DNA of 32,127 nucleotides, taken from NCBI RefSeq assembly GCF_000003605.2, contig NW_003138337.1, positions 29,535-61,661 of the forward strand, read 5' to 3'. The DNA is from Saccoglossus kowalevskii. Its lineage: Eukaryota > Hemichordata > Enteropneusta > Harrimaniidae. Shown one piece after another: positions 24,301 to 32,127 of the stretch (the stretch's first letter is position 1; each line of letters starts with the position of its first letter). A model generated the notes under the pieces. The model made no database searches. It saw nothing but the letters and a program-made list of their open reading frames with translations, and was not told the DNA's origin. Both the position numbers and the translations under genes were made by a program.

Positions 24301-27300
24301 TCGTTGCCACATCAACTCTGATTTTCCTGAGGTCAAAAATACCGTCTGTATAAAATCATGCACAGCTCCATAGGGGAGTAAATGTATGTATACATCAAGT
24401 TCTTGAAACTGCAATTTGGATAATGCTCAGTATAAATTTACACCAGCCTAATAATAAAAAGGTACAAATCACCATAAGTGACCAATGTGTAATAATGTTT
24501 TGTTATTTTTCAATACAGGATCCACTGTTTGTAGATCTAATTGGCACTTGTCATGCAGAACAAATCAAGCCAGCGGTGTTACAGCCAAAACATCTCAGCA
24601 GATACAGAGTGCACATGGCTAGAGGACTGTCTCTTTTCCCACCAGATGTAAGATTCCATTATTTGTGCCACCCACTGTCATCAGCACAAAAATAGCCATT
24701 TATATGACAACAACAGTGCATGAAAATTCAGACCTCAGATTGCCTGTCATTGCACTGACAAGTATTTAATTTTGGTTGGTTGAGTGTGTATTGTTTCATA
24801 TACTAGTACTCCATTGTTTCTATGTTCACACACAACCCATCGCATGATGGCATTCATTTTTACAGCAATCAGCATTTAATTTTGTGTGTGGTACAAGGTC
24901 ACATGCAAGTCTCCCAACATTTGGCATCAAAGTGGCTGATTAGTTTGACCTCCCAGTCATCTATTATAAGAACTCCTCACGCTTGATAATAGTTACAGTT
25001 TTGATTAAAAACTGATGCAAAAGTTGTCACGCTGAAAACCAAAATAAATAACTTTCATTTATAGTTATTTATATAATTATAGTTAGCCTACATGCAATCA
25101 CATGTACAAAAACAGTTTTAGGAATACTTAGATTACACTAGATTCGTCTTGATTTGTTTTTACAGCAACTGAATGAGCTTCTCAGTGAAGGTAAACTTGC
25201 AGTGGATCCTGAAGGCTGTCTGATGAGTCAGCAAGCTGAAGCCATGGAGATGTACCTTCAGGAACCCAAACCAGTGCCACCCATGCATGAATATTTTGAT
25301 GACGGGCATTATTCAGACAAACCAGTAAGTTCTCTTTGATAGGTTATTGTACACCCATATGTTGATGATTAGGTTTGCTATATAATCAGGAATAAATGGA
25401 AAAAAATTTTTGAGCTTGCGATCTCATGAGCATCTGTACCTTGTTTTTATTTTGTAATCTTGTATTAATATATTATTGTGAATTTATTGGGACCATCTGC
25501 TATGTTGATTTATAATGACATCAACTCTTGTGTAGTCAAGTCAATGTAGAAGTACATGGTGATGACATGATCAAAGTCATTGAAAATGATTCCTACAACT
25601 GTAATAGTGAAATAATGTAACCAATTGTACCAGGGTTGTAGAATTTGCCAATGTTCATTCAAGAATGTACTGTGGTTTTATGCTGTATCCTGGTTGCATG
25701 CATGAGATCAAAATACTAAATCAAGTTCAAAAATGTACAATACGTCTTTAATTTAAGACTTGAGACAGTTTTACCCTGGTACAGATTAGATAAAGGATGA
25801 TCACTTTATCATTTTATGACAGTAATAATAGTAAATTCAGGGGTATATGCCATAATTGTCATATAATCGTGGTTTATCAAGGATAATCAAACATTTATTA
25901 TTACCAGTGTACATGACTTGAAGGTATTAACATCATTTCCCACCACTTGCAGTATACTGTACCACACGTCAGCTTGGACGTCGAAACAGTTGATTTTGGT
26001 CAGTGTACAAATATCCGTCTAATAGAGCCAAGGACCATACACGCCACCAACCATACCAAGGGTAAAGTGACTGTTGTATGGATGACAAATACAGAAAACG
26101 TATTTTCAGTGACTCCAGCTACTTGTGATATTCCACCATTGAAGACGTTTTCATTCCAAGTTGCTTTTAAGCCTGTAAGTATCATACTTATATTACATTA
26201 TTTCTATTACTGATTTCTGCTAAACTTGTTTATATATCATTCATGCTTATACCGGGTCATACAAATCTAACTGATTTGTGGCACACTAATAGAGCAAAAT
26301 ACAGGTACAGTTTGCTTTTCAATCTCTTAGTTGTGCATATCCCAAATCCTAATAAAACAAACTTTCAGAAGGTTTTAGTAATTACACATGTGCCCTGTCT
26401 GACAATTGGTTGTCTCATTTTCATTTCAGGGTGTACCAAACCAGTTTTTTGGAGCGGAATTAGAATGCTATGCCTTTTACAAGGTGAGTTGAGGACTTGT
26501 ATAACTTGTGATTTATGTATATAAAACATCATGAATAAAATTACTAAGGATCTGTTCATTATACTGTGCTTGTCTCCTACTGGTCATTGGAGAAATGGCA
26601 TCCAGCCTTCTTTGTCTATCTGGCATCTGAAAACAATAGAAAAAAGGGGAAGTAAAAAATCCTGTTTGATGACAGCGATCAAAACTGTATGTTAACAGAA
26701 TTCAAATCTAGGTGATAGCACTTTAATACCCGGTAGTAATTTTCATATTTGAATAAAACTAGGTCATTGATTGTGAATATAAACTTGTTTTGTGACTCAT
26801 CAAAAAAAATACAGCAAGGACTTATCGGCCTTGACTTTTAAAAATGACCCAGGCGCTAAAAATGTCTCTTCTGAACACATCAATTTGAGTGATTAGGAGA
26901 ACTATACTATTAAAATCTCCTTAAAATAGTATGGATTTGAAGAATGATAATCAGATCTATGTTTGGATGAGTGACAGGTGAGTGGCGGAATCACTCGCCT
27001 TAGCAAGTTAAAATCTGGTAGATTTAAGATTCAATTCTTGTCTGTTATTTTGTTTACATAAGCCCTGGCAATACACTCATAATATATGTATTTTTGTTCA
27101 CCCAGAGTATGAGAGACTATCGTCTTGTGCAAGATGAAACATTTTCTCCACCATGGTGTATGACATTGAACACTGTAGGACACACCTTCCAACCAGGAAA
27201 TGAGACATTTTTACCACGATTTACATTAGACTCCAAGAGCTTGGTGAGTTAGCATTCTTTAGCTTTTGTGTTATAGTTGAACTCTGTGATTATTTCTAAA

Positions 27301-30300
27301 TTACACTGGGGTCTTCTAATGAAATAAATGATGGTCTGAATTTGTACAATTTGTGAAAAATACATATTAAATATTCAATGATTTACTCGGCATGTGAATG
27401 TTGATGATTTGTTTCAGTTGAATTTCGTTAGCTAAAACTTTAGAATAATGTTCCAACATACTAAAATTTCACTTTTTGAGTCAGATTTAACTTTATTGAT
27501 GAGTTGAGATGGGATTTCCTCATCATTTCATTACATACTGCATCCTAAATAAACTCATTTCCATGTTCTTGATGTTTTCTCAGGCCATGCATTATAAAAA
27601 CATTATCATTCTTTTAATAAGATATTTTTTTTCTGTTTGTAGCTATTCCCTGCAGTATCACCAAATGAGACTATTTTCAAGACGCTACTACTGACTAACA
27701 ACGGTACAACACCAATACATTATGCATTTGAACCAGATCCATCAGGGTAAGCTATCTTGTTTCATATTCTTTTTTTTCCCTTCACAGTATTTGTAATCTT
27801 TTTTGCTTTCATGAAACACGACGCTTACAATGTAGTATTGGTAAAAACTGTTTAATTCAATCTTTGGCACAATGGGGGCATACCGGTTACTAGAACTCCA
27901 TTCTGTTAACTGAAATTCAACAACACCAAGGTGCCCCAACAAAGTTGGTACACATTGCAAAGATGAATAAATCTTTAAACACTTATACGTTATATGTTAA
28001 CTCTTATTAGTATAAATTTCCTCCACAGTATTCTTAATCTGTTTTGCTTTCTTCTACAGAACTTATTCAGTGAAACCCAGCAAGGGTCTCCTGCAAGATA
28101 AATACCAGATATTCGTAGTCAGAATGAACCCCAAAATAGCAAAGACACACAGACATATATTGAAAGTCAAACTAAACGATGCTGCTAAACATGTACACGG
28201 TGTTATGTTAGTGGGATCAGCTGAAACACCAGAATTGTTGCTGGAAAATGAGGTAAATAAACAGGTCTTAGAGAATATGTTTTTTTTTACAATTTTATGA
28301 TAAATGTATGAAATTATATTTATTTTTTGTGAAAAATCCTGTGTTTTTGAATAAATTGCAATGCAAGGGTTAACCCATAGAATGCTGTAATTGTTCAAAC
28401 AAAAATATCACTGCTACAGTTTGCATTTTTTGAATACTGTAAAGGGGGTAATTATTCACTGGGTTTTAATTTAGCTTATTTCGCTGACTGGAAAAATGCG
28501 CTAAATTAAAACACAGTGAATATGTAAAATTTAACATAGAACACATTATCTAAATGACGAAACCGTGAATTTAAAACCCACTGATTATGCCTGAAATGGT
28601 AAATCAGTGAAATTTAAACCCAGTGAAAATTAGTCATTTTACAGTGTTCTATATAATTTTTTTGTTATTTTTGAACCAGATTATTATAATTTCCTATTAG
28701 CTACTGGTTTTTATTCAAAACTTCTGAAAAAACATGCAAAAAAATGATGTAGGTTTATTTTCTGAAAGAGATAAAAGTTGATTTTGGTGATCAAAAGGTT
28801 AATAACCAAAGTACAAATTTTGTAAATTATGAAAAAAATTATAAAGTTTTCATGCGACACAGATTGTTGTCAAATTTACTCTTCTTTAAATTATTAAAAA
28901 CTGTTCTGATTTTTCTGGTAATTAGTAGCACTAATCAAATACAATGGACAAGTCTAATTGTCTTCTTTTTCCTCCCAGGCATGTTTATTCCTTAAACCAA
29001 CCTGTACTGGAACTTCTAGTCAACGGCCTTACAAAATAAGAAACATCTCAAGAACACCCCTGAATTTTGAATGGAAGATTCATGCCAGTGATAGACAGAT
29101 TATATCTGTGGAGCCATCTACTGGGTGTATCCTCCCAAATGAGGCACAGGTAATTCCATTCTATTATGGGGAGGGAGGGGTACATATTCATTTGTGGGTG
29201 TAGTACACAGATCGTATGGTTTTTTTCTAACTGTCTTTTGATGTGCTTTGGACCTAACACCATCTGAGGTCAGTTTTTGCAGTGATAATTGGTTACAAGA
29301 ATCCTCCACTTGTGCTCTTTAATTCTCTACTTTAAATCATAGCGTGATCTGTAAATGAGATATTTATTACTTGTCCTAGTGTACTGTGTGTTAACTTTCT
29401 GTGTTTGTATCCCTGACAGTCTCAAATGTGGACATTCACTCCACATGACCATGAGAAGTATGTGCTGAAACCCATCGTTGAAATTGTCCCGGATAAAATC
29501 ATGGGAAGTAAACATAAAAAGAAGAGTTGTACGCTGAGGATTGTGGGTGAAGGTTCTTCCGGTGATATTAGGGTGAGTATATTTATTTCCATGTAAGAAT
29601 GATGATATTCAACAATTTCATGACAGGAAATGCTAGCTCAACTTATTTCCATGAAGCTCAATATGCTACTTGATTCCAAAATTTGTTGGGGAATATTATT
29701 TCACAAAGTTCTAGTTGTATTTTTATTTTTATTTTTGTATGCAATAATTTTTTTCTACCAAAACATTGGTGTTACATTTAGTACATTTTTATGTATTATC
29801 TACTAATTTTTAACAAAAAAAAAATATATATATATAATTGCCTTATTACCTACTTGTTTGAAAAAATAATTTTGGAAAAGTTAGAAAAGTTCCCTCTATA
29901 AATACATTGTGCTTTTATGTCCTATTCACCATGAAGTATGTTGAGACTGAGATAGCCATTCATCTTTTCACAATGAAATGTTTACTCATGGGCAGAATAT
30001 TGTTTGAATGAATAGCATGACACTTGTCTTAATAGTAAGTGCCTCACCTGTATGCAATAAAAATAGATTTCCTTCACAGTTTCAGTCAGTTTTGTTTGGT
30101 CTTGAAATATTGGTAGCCCTCAAAGTTCAAACCCTGCTAAATATTCGATCTACTGGGTAATCATGTTTATTTCATGTTATATATACATACCCCGGTATAT
30201 CAATACTGTATTAGCTCTGTTAGTAAGTCATGAATGTACTCGCATACTTTATAGAGGTATTTCTATGGGCAAAATAAAGCACATGATTCCACATACAAGT

Positions 30301-31461
30301 AATGCAATTTTTGGTTTATATGCCCTTCTATTGGAGATGAGCTTCCAATAGAACCAATATTGAATATATTATAGTGTAACTTTGTACTGACACTGTATTA
30401 GTGTAAAGACAGTACACCGGTATTGAGTTTTCATACATACTTTTTACTATCACATTACAGGCTGAACAGATCAAGATCAATTACTGCAACGTAGTCGTTG
30501 GTAGTTCAGCTTCCAGGGAGATTATAGTTTACAACGACTATGATTGTGATCTTTATTATAAACTTGCAATTGAGCAAATCATTGATGGACCGTACCCTGA
30601 AAACCAAACTGCCTACGATCCAATAGGTAAGTGTGCAATTTGTTTGCGCAAAGCTGTTTTATGGTGATACTCATTAAAGATTCACTTGTCTCCAGTACAA
30701 TAGCATTATAGACATGCCCACTTATTGTCATGCAATGCATTAATTTCTCAGCTTTATCTGAATGTATAAAAATGTGAGCAGTGGTTTCAGCGAAAGTGAA
30801 CACACGCATACTTTATTGCTTTACTGTTTGACCCTAAAACCCAGGGGCTGTGCTCAGTTTTGTATTCTTGCTTACCTTCTCGAAAAAAAAGTGTGTAATA
30901 ATAGTATGGAAACACTTGAACTATTTCATTATGACTGTCCAGATTACTACAATGACTTAGCACCAACATAATTACAGTATACTTTGTTATGATAACACTA
31001 TTTAAGATTACATTTTACATTTAAGATTTTCAGCTTTTTCTGTTGTATGGGACTTACATTGAATGCCAGGCTCTACCCATATGTAATTGTGTGAACTGAA
31101 TAATATTATACATTATGGTATATTTTTACAACAATTTGTCACAATGTTAAAAATTATTTAGCAAATGACAAATTATTATTTTTACAGCCTTAGATCTTGA
31201 TCAGATGTCAGGCACGCTACCTGCCAGATCCAGGACTATCATCCTGGCGACCGTTAGACCGATTCGCCGAGTTAACTATTCATTCATTGTGTCGTACGAG
31301 TTACTGACACCCAAGGGTAATCAGAGTAACGCACCAGTGCAGCTATGTGAGTTGACTGCTACTGGTGTGTATCCTAGTTTAGCGGTGACCGATGCGAGAT
31401 GTTATGGTAGTGCTAACGGAATTAGTAAAGCTAGATTGTGGAACCTCTTTTCATTAGACAA
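18171..31461 (+). CDS. CFAP65: CFAP65 (CCDC108) orthologue, 5' half, 20 exons, partial at the 3' end
   Basis: Cilia- and flagella-associated protein 65, an axoneme-associated protein of motile cilia and sperm flagella built of repeated ASH/MSP Ig-like domains. Exons: 18171-18334, 19428-19566, 20125-20255, 20390-20589, 21050-21195, 22008-22121, 22241-22349, 23084-23199, 23737-23886, 24519-24647, 25166-25324, 25953-26174, 26430-26483, 27106-27243, 27643-27746, 28060-28252, 28979-29149, 29420-29572, 30461-30626, 31188-31461. Every intron is GT-AG and every junction keeps frame, giving 3,032 nt (1,010 codons plus 2 nt). Identity rests on collinear motifs I recall from vertebrate CFAP65: GIEV.EG..WKGWEPG near residue 20, GTCH then KPA.L.P.HL..YR.H.ARGL near 440-460, NHTKGK..VVW near 545, and LW.LFSLD at the window end. 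About eight Ig-like domains are visible. The coiled-coil and acidic C-terminal part known from vertebrates lies outside the window. The start is the first ATG after the splice acceptor at 18145, but the frame is open back to that acceptor, so an upstream coding exon (see 7889-7941) is possible. Confidence 0.93.
18426..18698 (-). other. Coding-like 90-codon antisense frame in CFAP65 intron
   Basis: A - strand frame from ATG 18698 to a stop just below 18429 has a mixed, protein-like composition (for example [16 protein letters not shown] and [20 protein letters not shown]) unlike most chance frames in this AT-rich window. It holds a perfect 9-bp-stem hairpin (18586-18611). It lies next to the LINE remnant in the same orientation. 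I do not recognise it. It may be part of a mobile element or chance; no splice signals or homology support a host gene. Confidence 0.2.
18815..19200 (-). mobile_element. Antisense LINE 3' remnant in the first CFAP65 intron
   Basis: Read on the - strand, a 56-codon open stretch from 19126 to a TAA at 18959 contains [19 protein letters not shown]. This is the C-x2-C...E-x-G-D-E-x-H-x5-C signature near the C-terminus of non-LTR retrotransposon ORF2 proteins. About 140 nt of 3' UTR follows, ending in AATAAATTATTATTATAATC at about 18815, a short TTA-type tail typical of LINE 3' ends. Upstream the frame is broken (stop in frame just before codon 1 of the stretch), so it is a dead 5'-truncated copy. 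Clade not determined. Confidence 0.68.
19428..19566 (+). CDS. CFAP65: CFAP65 exon 2
   Basis: Acceptor ttgtcag, donor TTA|gtaagt. It begins in phase 2 and completes a Ser codon. It finishes the first Ig-like/ASH domain, with the typical [19 protein letters not shown] strand pair followed by RPLEKD. Confidence 0.92.
20125..20255 (+). CDS. CFAP65: CFAP65 exon 3
   Basis: Acceptor gtgtttag, donor ATCAG|gtaaga. It starts the second ASH domain ([14 protein letters not shown]), with the hallmark 'L.FG...' opening strand. Confidence 0.92.
20390..20589 (+). CDS. CFAP65: CFAP65 exon 4
   Basis: Acceptor ttttttcaatag, donor ATCG|gtaagt. It completes the second ASH domain: FEW, then [16 protein letters not shown] and ATFKP, then the closing strand KTVKLEGIG. 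It is separated from exon 3 by an intron of only 134 bp. Confidence 0.93.
20785..20975 (-). mobile_element. Degenerate relative of the 208-bp MITE, CFAP65 intron after exon 4
   Basis: It starts ATACTGTATTATGC and shares TATCACTGGGTTTTAATTTC, CTAAATTAAA, AAATTAAAACACA and AATATGCC with the 208-bp family, in the order of copy 2. It is clearly older and its right end is unclear. Confidence 0.5.
21050..21195 (+). CDS. CFAP65: CFAP65 exon 5
   Basis: Acceptor ctttttgcag, donor CACCT|gtaagt. It opens the third ASH domain ([21 protein letters not shown]), the classic 'I.FG.V.IG....' pattern of flagellar ASH proteins. Confidence 0.93.
22008..22121 (+). CDS. CFAP65: CFAP65 exon 6
   Basis: Acceptor tttactgcag, donor ACCG|gtaagt. 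Thirty-eight codons in phase 0 at both ends. It forms the middle of the third ASH domain ([10 protein letters not shown], then [13 protein letters not shown]). Confidence 0.92.
22241..22349 (+). CDS. CFAP65: CFAP65 exon 7
   Basis: Acceptor gcttattcag, donor AAAG|gtaact. It closes the third ASH domain ([15 protein letters not shown], then VKLVGRCKG). The next intron contains the 94-bp tandem array. Confidence 0.92.
22422..23014. repeat. 94-bp tandem array in CFAP65 intron after exon 7
   Basis: The marker AGTTGACTTT recurs at 22431, 22525, 22619, 22713, 22807, 22901 and 22995, exactly 94 bp apart (six full units and a partial seventh). Units contain CTCAAAGG then TTAA, ATGCAAAT (octamer-type) in most, and CCTAATTAATATGCAC. 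Two unit types differ in the segment after ATGCAC: type A (ATA.TGTATATAGAAC or close) and type B (.GATGGTATATTTAAC or close), ordered A B A B B A. Confidence 0.95.
23084..23199 (+). CDS. CFAP65: CFAP65 exon 8
   Basis: Acceptor tttttattgcag, donor TGAG|gtgagt. It begins the fourth ASH domain with [16 protein letters not shown] and [15 protein letters not shown]. Confidence 0.92.
23737..23886 (+). CDS. CFAP65: CFAP65 exon 9
   Basis: Acceptor catttcacag, donor ACCAG|gtaaga. Fifty codons, phase 0. It contains the fourth domain's [17 protein letters not shown] segment, close to the vertebrate 'DCLESVF.I.P..G.L' as I recall it. Confidence 0.93.
24519..24647 (+). CDS. CFAP65: CFAP65 exon 10 (most diagnostic segment)
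   Basis: Acceptor ttcaatacag, donor CAGAT|gtaaga. It encodes [19 protein letters not shown], then [20 protein letters not shown], then PPD. This block is the most family-specific signature in the window and matches vertebrate CFAP65 almost position by position from memory. Confidence 0.95.
25166..25324 (+). CDS. CFAP65: CFAP65 exon 11
   Basis: Acceptor tttttacag, donor AACCA|gtaagt. It encodes an acidic, Met- and Pro-rich linker between ASH domains ([16 protein letters not shown], later [14 protein letters not shown]). The vertebrate protein has an equivalent linker ending in 'PPMTEFFFDG'. Confidence 0.9.
25953..26174 (+). CDS. CFAP65: CFAP65 exon 12
   Basis: Acceptor ccacttgcag, donor GCCT|gtaagt. 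Seventy-four codons. It opens the fifth ASH domain ([12 protein letters not shown], then [11 protein letters not shown], then [17 protein letters not shown]). NHTKGK with the following VVW is a strong CFAP65 marker. Confidence 0.95.
26430..26483 (+). CDS. CFAP65: CFAP65 exon 13 (54-nt microexon)
   Basis: Acceptor ttttcatttcag, donor CAAG|gtgagt. Only 18 codons, phase 0 on both sides, closing the fifth domain ([13 protein letters not shown]; vertebrate counterpart 'ELEAFAIYK'). An exon this short would be missed by most ORF-based searches. Skipping it would keep frame. Confidence 0.9.
27106..27243 (+). CDS. CFAP65: CFAP65 exon 14
   Basis: Acceptor ttcacccag, donor CTTG|gtgagt. Forty-six codons including [15 protein letters not shown], comparable to the vertebrate 'PSWCLTVRARGHSF/Y' stretch. 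Confidence 0.92.
27643..27746 (+). CDS. CFAP65: CFAP65 exon 15
   Basis: Acceptor ctgtttgtag, donor TCAGG|gtaagc. It starts the sixth ASH domain with [20 protein letters not shown], collinear with the vertebrate 'LFPAVSSGEPTYRSLLLVN'. Confidence 0.93.
28060..28252 (+). CDS. CFAP65: CFAP65 exon 16
   Basis: Acceptor cttctacag, donor TGAG|gtaaat (a slightly weaker donor). It completes the sixth ASH domain ([19 protein letters not shown]). The following intron carries the inverted 208-bp MITE copy. Confidence 0.92.
28437..28644 (-). mobile_element. 208-bp MITE, copy 2, in CFAP65 intron after exon 16
   Basis: Reverse complement of 3801-4008 over its whole length, about 97% identical. It is flanked by TA on the left (28435-28436); the right TA has become TG. 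Same length and no indels by eye, so both copies are recent or derive from a uniform source. Confidence 0.85.
28979..29149 (+). CDS. CFAP65: CFAP65 exon 17
   Basis: Acceptor tcctcccag, donor CACAG|gtaatt. It opens the seventh ASH domain ([20 protein letters not shown], later LNFEWKI and [14 protein letters not shown]). Collinear with vertebrate 'LYFKPTWVGCSS...'. Confidence 0.94.
29420..29572 (+). CDS. CFAP65: CFAP65 exon 18
   Basis: Acceptor ccctgacag, donor TTAGG|gtgagt. Fifty-one codons: [16 protein letters not shown], a lysine-rich loop (KHKKKS), then the closing strand LRIVGEG. Confidence 0.92.
29573..30460. other. CFAP65 intron after exon 18 (888 bp)
   Basis: Includes a short AT microsatellite (about 29823-29838) and, at about 30325-30355, the motif CTTCTATTGGAGATGAGCTT, related to motifs in the element at 11013-11351. 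Otherwise nothing recognised. Confidence 0.5.
30461..30626 (+). CDS. CFAP65: CFAP65 exon 19
   Basis: Acceptor cacattacag, donor ATAG|gtaagt. It begins the eighth domain ([20 protein letters not shown], then LYYKL), collinear with vertebrate 'NVLVNSKQSRFLVLLND..CTLYYRL'. Confidence 0.93.
31188..31461 (+). CDS. CFAP65: CFAP65 exon 20 (last exon in the window)
   Basis: Acceptor tttttacag, donor GACAA|gtaagt. The longest exon here, about 91 codons. It encodes [20 protein letters not shown], then [11 protein letters not shown], ending in [12 protein letters not shown]. It ends in phase 2 with no stop, so the CDS continues past the window. Confidence 0.94.
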
Positions 31462-32030
31462 GTAAGTTTTATTGCCAGCCTCTCTCTGCTCCATGAATAC
31501 TGATAGCTTGTCTCTAGTGCCGGTGAAATTCTCTTCATCAACTTGTTTGAATTTGCTGCAAGCAACAACATTTTAAAGATACTGTTAAACTTAAAAACAA
31601 ATCAGGTAAAACAGGTAGTTGGGAAGATTATTTTGACTATACATAATCTATCCAGGGTTCTCCCCATGGCGTTATGGAACGGAACTGTTCAATTTTAACT
31701 AAAATTAAATTAAACAATAAAGCCAATTTAGCATAAGAATGAATATAATAGAGGTGGAAAACATATTCTGTTATTCAAATTAGCCAATAATCTAGTATCT
31801 AGCCATTCCTACTAGCTACATGTATTAACTAGGACGAAAGTGGTGACAAGGCTTTGCTAATTTACATAATTTTTTATGTACATAATTTACATAAATTTCA
31901 CAAAAGTCGCAGTGACTCAGTGTCTCTAGGGTATCAATGAAATGTTCACTGCTATGAAATTGAAGCGATTATACTAGTTTGTGTTGTGTTAATGTTATGT
32001 ATATTATCACATTGTAATTGTGTGCTTATT
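31462..32030. other. Start of the next CFAP65 intron
   Basis: Begins gtaagt at 31462. CCAGGGTTCTCCCCATGGCG at 31655-31674 resembles CAGGGTTCTCAACAAACCG in the first intron (19244-19262) and may be a dispersed repeat end. No exon seen. Confidence 0.5.
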
Positions 32031-32115
32031 AGTCCCCGTTCGGACGCAGTCCGAAAACGGGGACTTATGTTTTGCCCTGTGTGCGTCCGTGCGTCCGTGC
32101 GTCCGTGCGTCCGTG
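32031..32115 (+). repeat. Hairpin AGTCCCCGTT...AACGGGGACT plus (GTGCGTCC)4
   Basis: The stem AGTCCCCGTT/AACGGGGACT with an inner CGGAC/GTCCG stem spans 32031-32065. TTATGTTTTGCCCTGT follows, then four exact copies of GTGCGTCC (32081-32112). It has the same layout as the element at 6960-7282. It continues past the window edge and lies within a CFAP65 intron. Confidence 0.75.
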
Positions 32116-32127
32116 ATCACCTGTATC

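Noticed and set aside
26976..27045. tRNA-like stretch (GAGTGGCGGAATCACTCGCC ... GATTCAATTC) in the CFAP65 intron after exon 13
   Set aside because: Outer bases can pair with one G-U, and parts resemble a tRNA-Leu D-arm and T-loop, but no proper anticodon stem or consensus T-stem forms. At most a tRNA-derived relic.
1..32127. CRISPR arrays, operons, phage or prokaryotic defence systems
   Set aside because: The tandem arrays have no repeat-spacer structure, and the single clear gene is a spliced eukaryotic ciliary gene.

Overview
This is an AT-rich (about two thirds A+T by eye), intron-containing metazoan nuclear window. The gene style (short exons with GT-AG introns of roughly 0.1 to 1.1 kb), the LINE and MITE debris and the kinds of dispersed hairpin repeats fit a marine invertebrate, plausibly a non-vertebrate deuterostome such as a hemichordate. 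That placement is inference. I see no prokaryotic, viral or organellar features, no CRISPR and no convincing tRNA or rRNA.

Region 1 (1-18145, about 18 kb) is gene-poor. It holds a good internal-exon candidate on the + strand (396-595, unknown gene) and a possible signal-peptide exon on the - strand (about 3010-3100). It has two tandem arrays (four units of about 193 bp at 1262-2022; five units of 137 bp at about 4670-5357), a long (TA)n tract, and several MITE-like elements flanked by TA with CTGTAAAA ends. A hairpin-ended repeat lies at about 6960-7282. An RFX-type X-box (7843-7855) sits just upstream of a possible first coding exon (7889-7941), whose splice phase matches the recognised gene far downstream. 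A second promoter-like patch (half X-box, YY1-like sites, CCAAT) lies at about 17243-17350.

Region 2 (18146-31461) is the 5' half of one + strand gene, the orthologue of CFAP65 (CCDC108), a sperm-flagellum and motile-cilium protein built from ASH/MSP-type immunoglobulin-like domains. I resolve 20 coding exons, all with GT-AG introns and continuous phase, giving about 1,010 codons. The reading frame is still open at 31461, so the rest (roughly the C-terminal half, judging from the vertebrate protein) is downstream of the window. Its introns carry an antisense LINE remnant (intron after exon 1), a 94-bp tandem array with two alternating unit types (after exon 7), and an inverted near-identical copy of the 208-bp MITE at 3801-4008 (after exon 16).

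Region 3 (31462-32127) is intronic sequence ending in a second hairpin-plus-GTGCGTCC repeat.

The main biological content is one conserved ciliary gene with its possible RFX-controlled promoter(s). I found no clear sign of a novel multi-gene system. The observations most worth following are the distal X-box and first exon, the shared-terminus MITE families, and the alternating 94-bp array.
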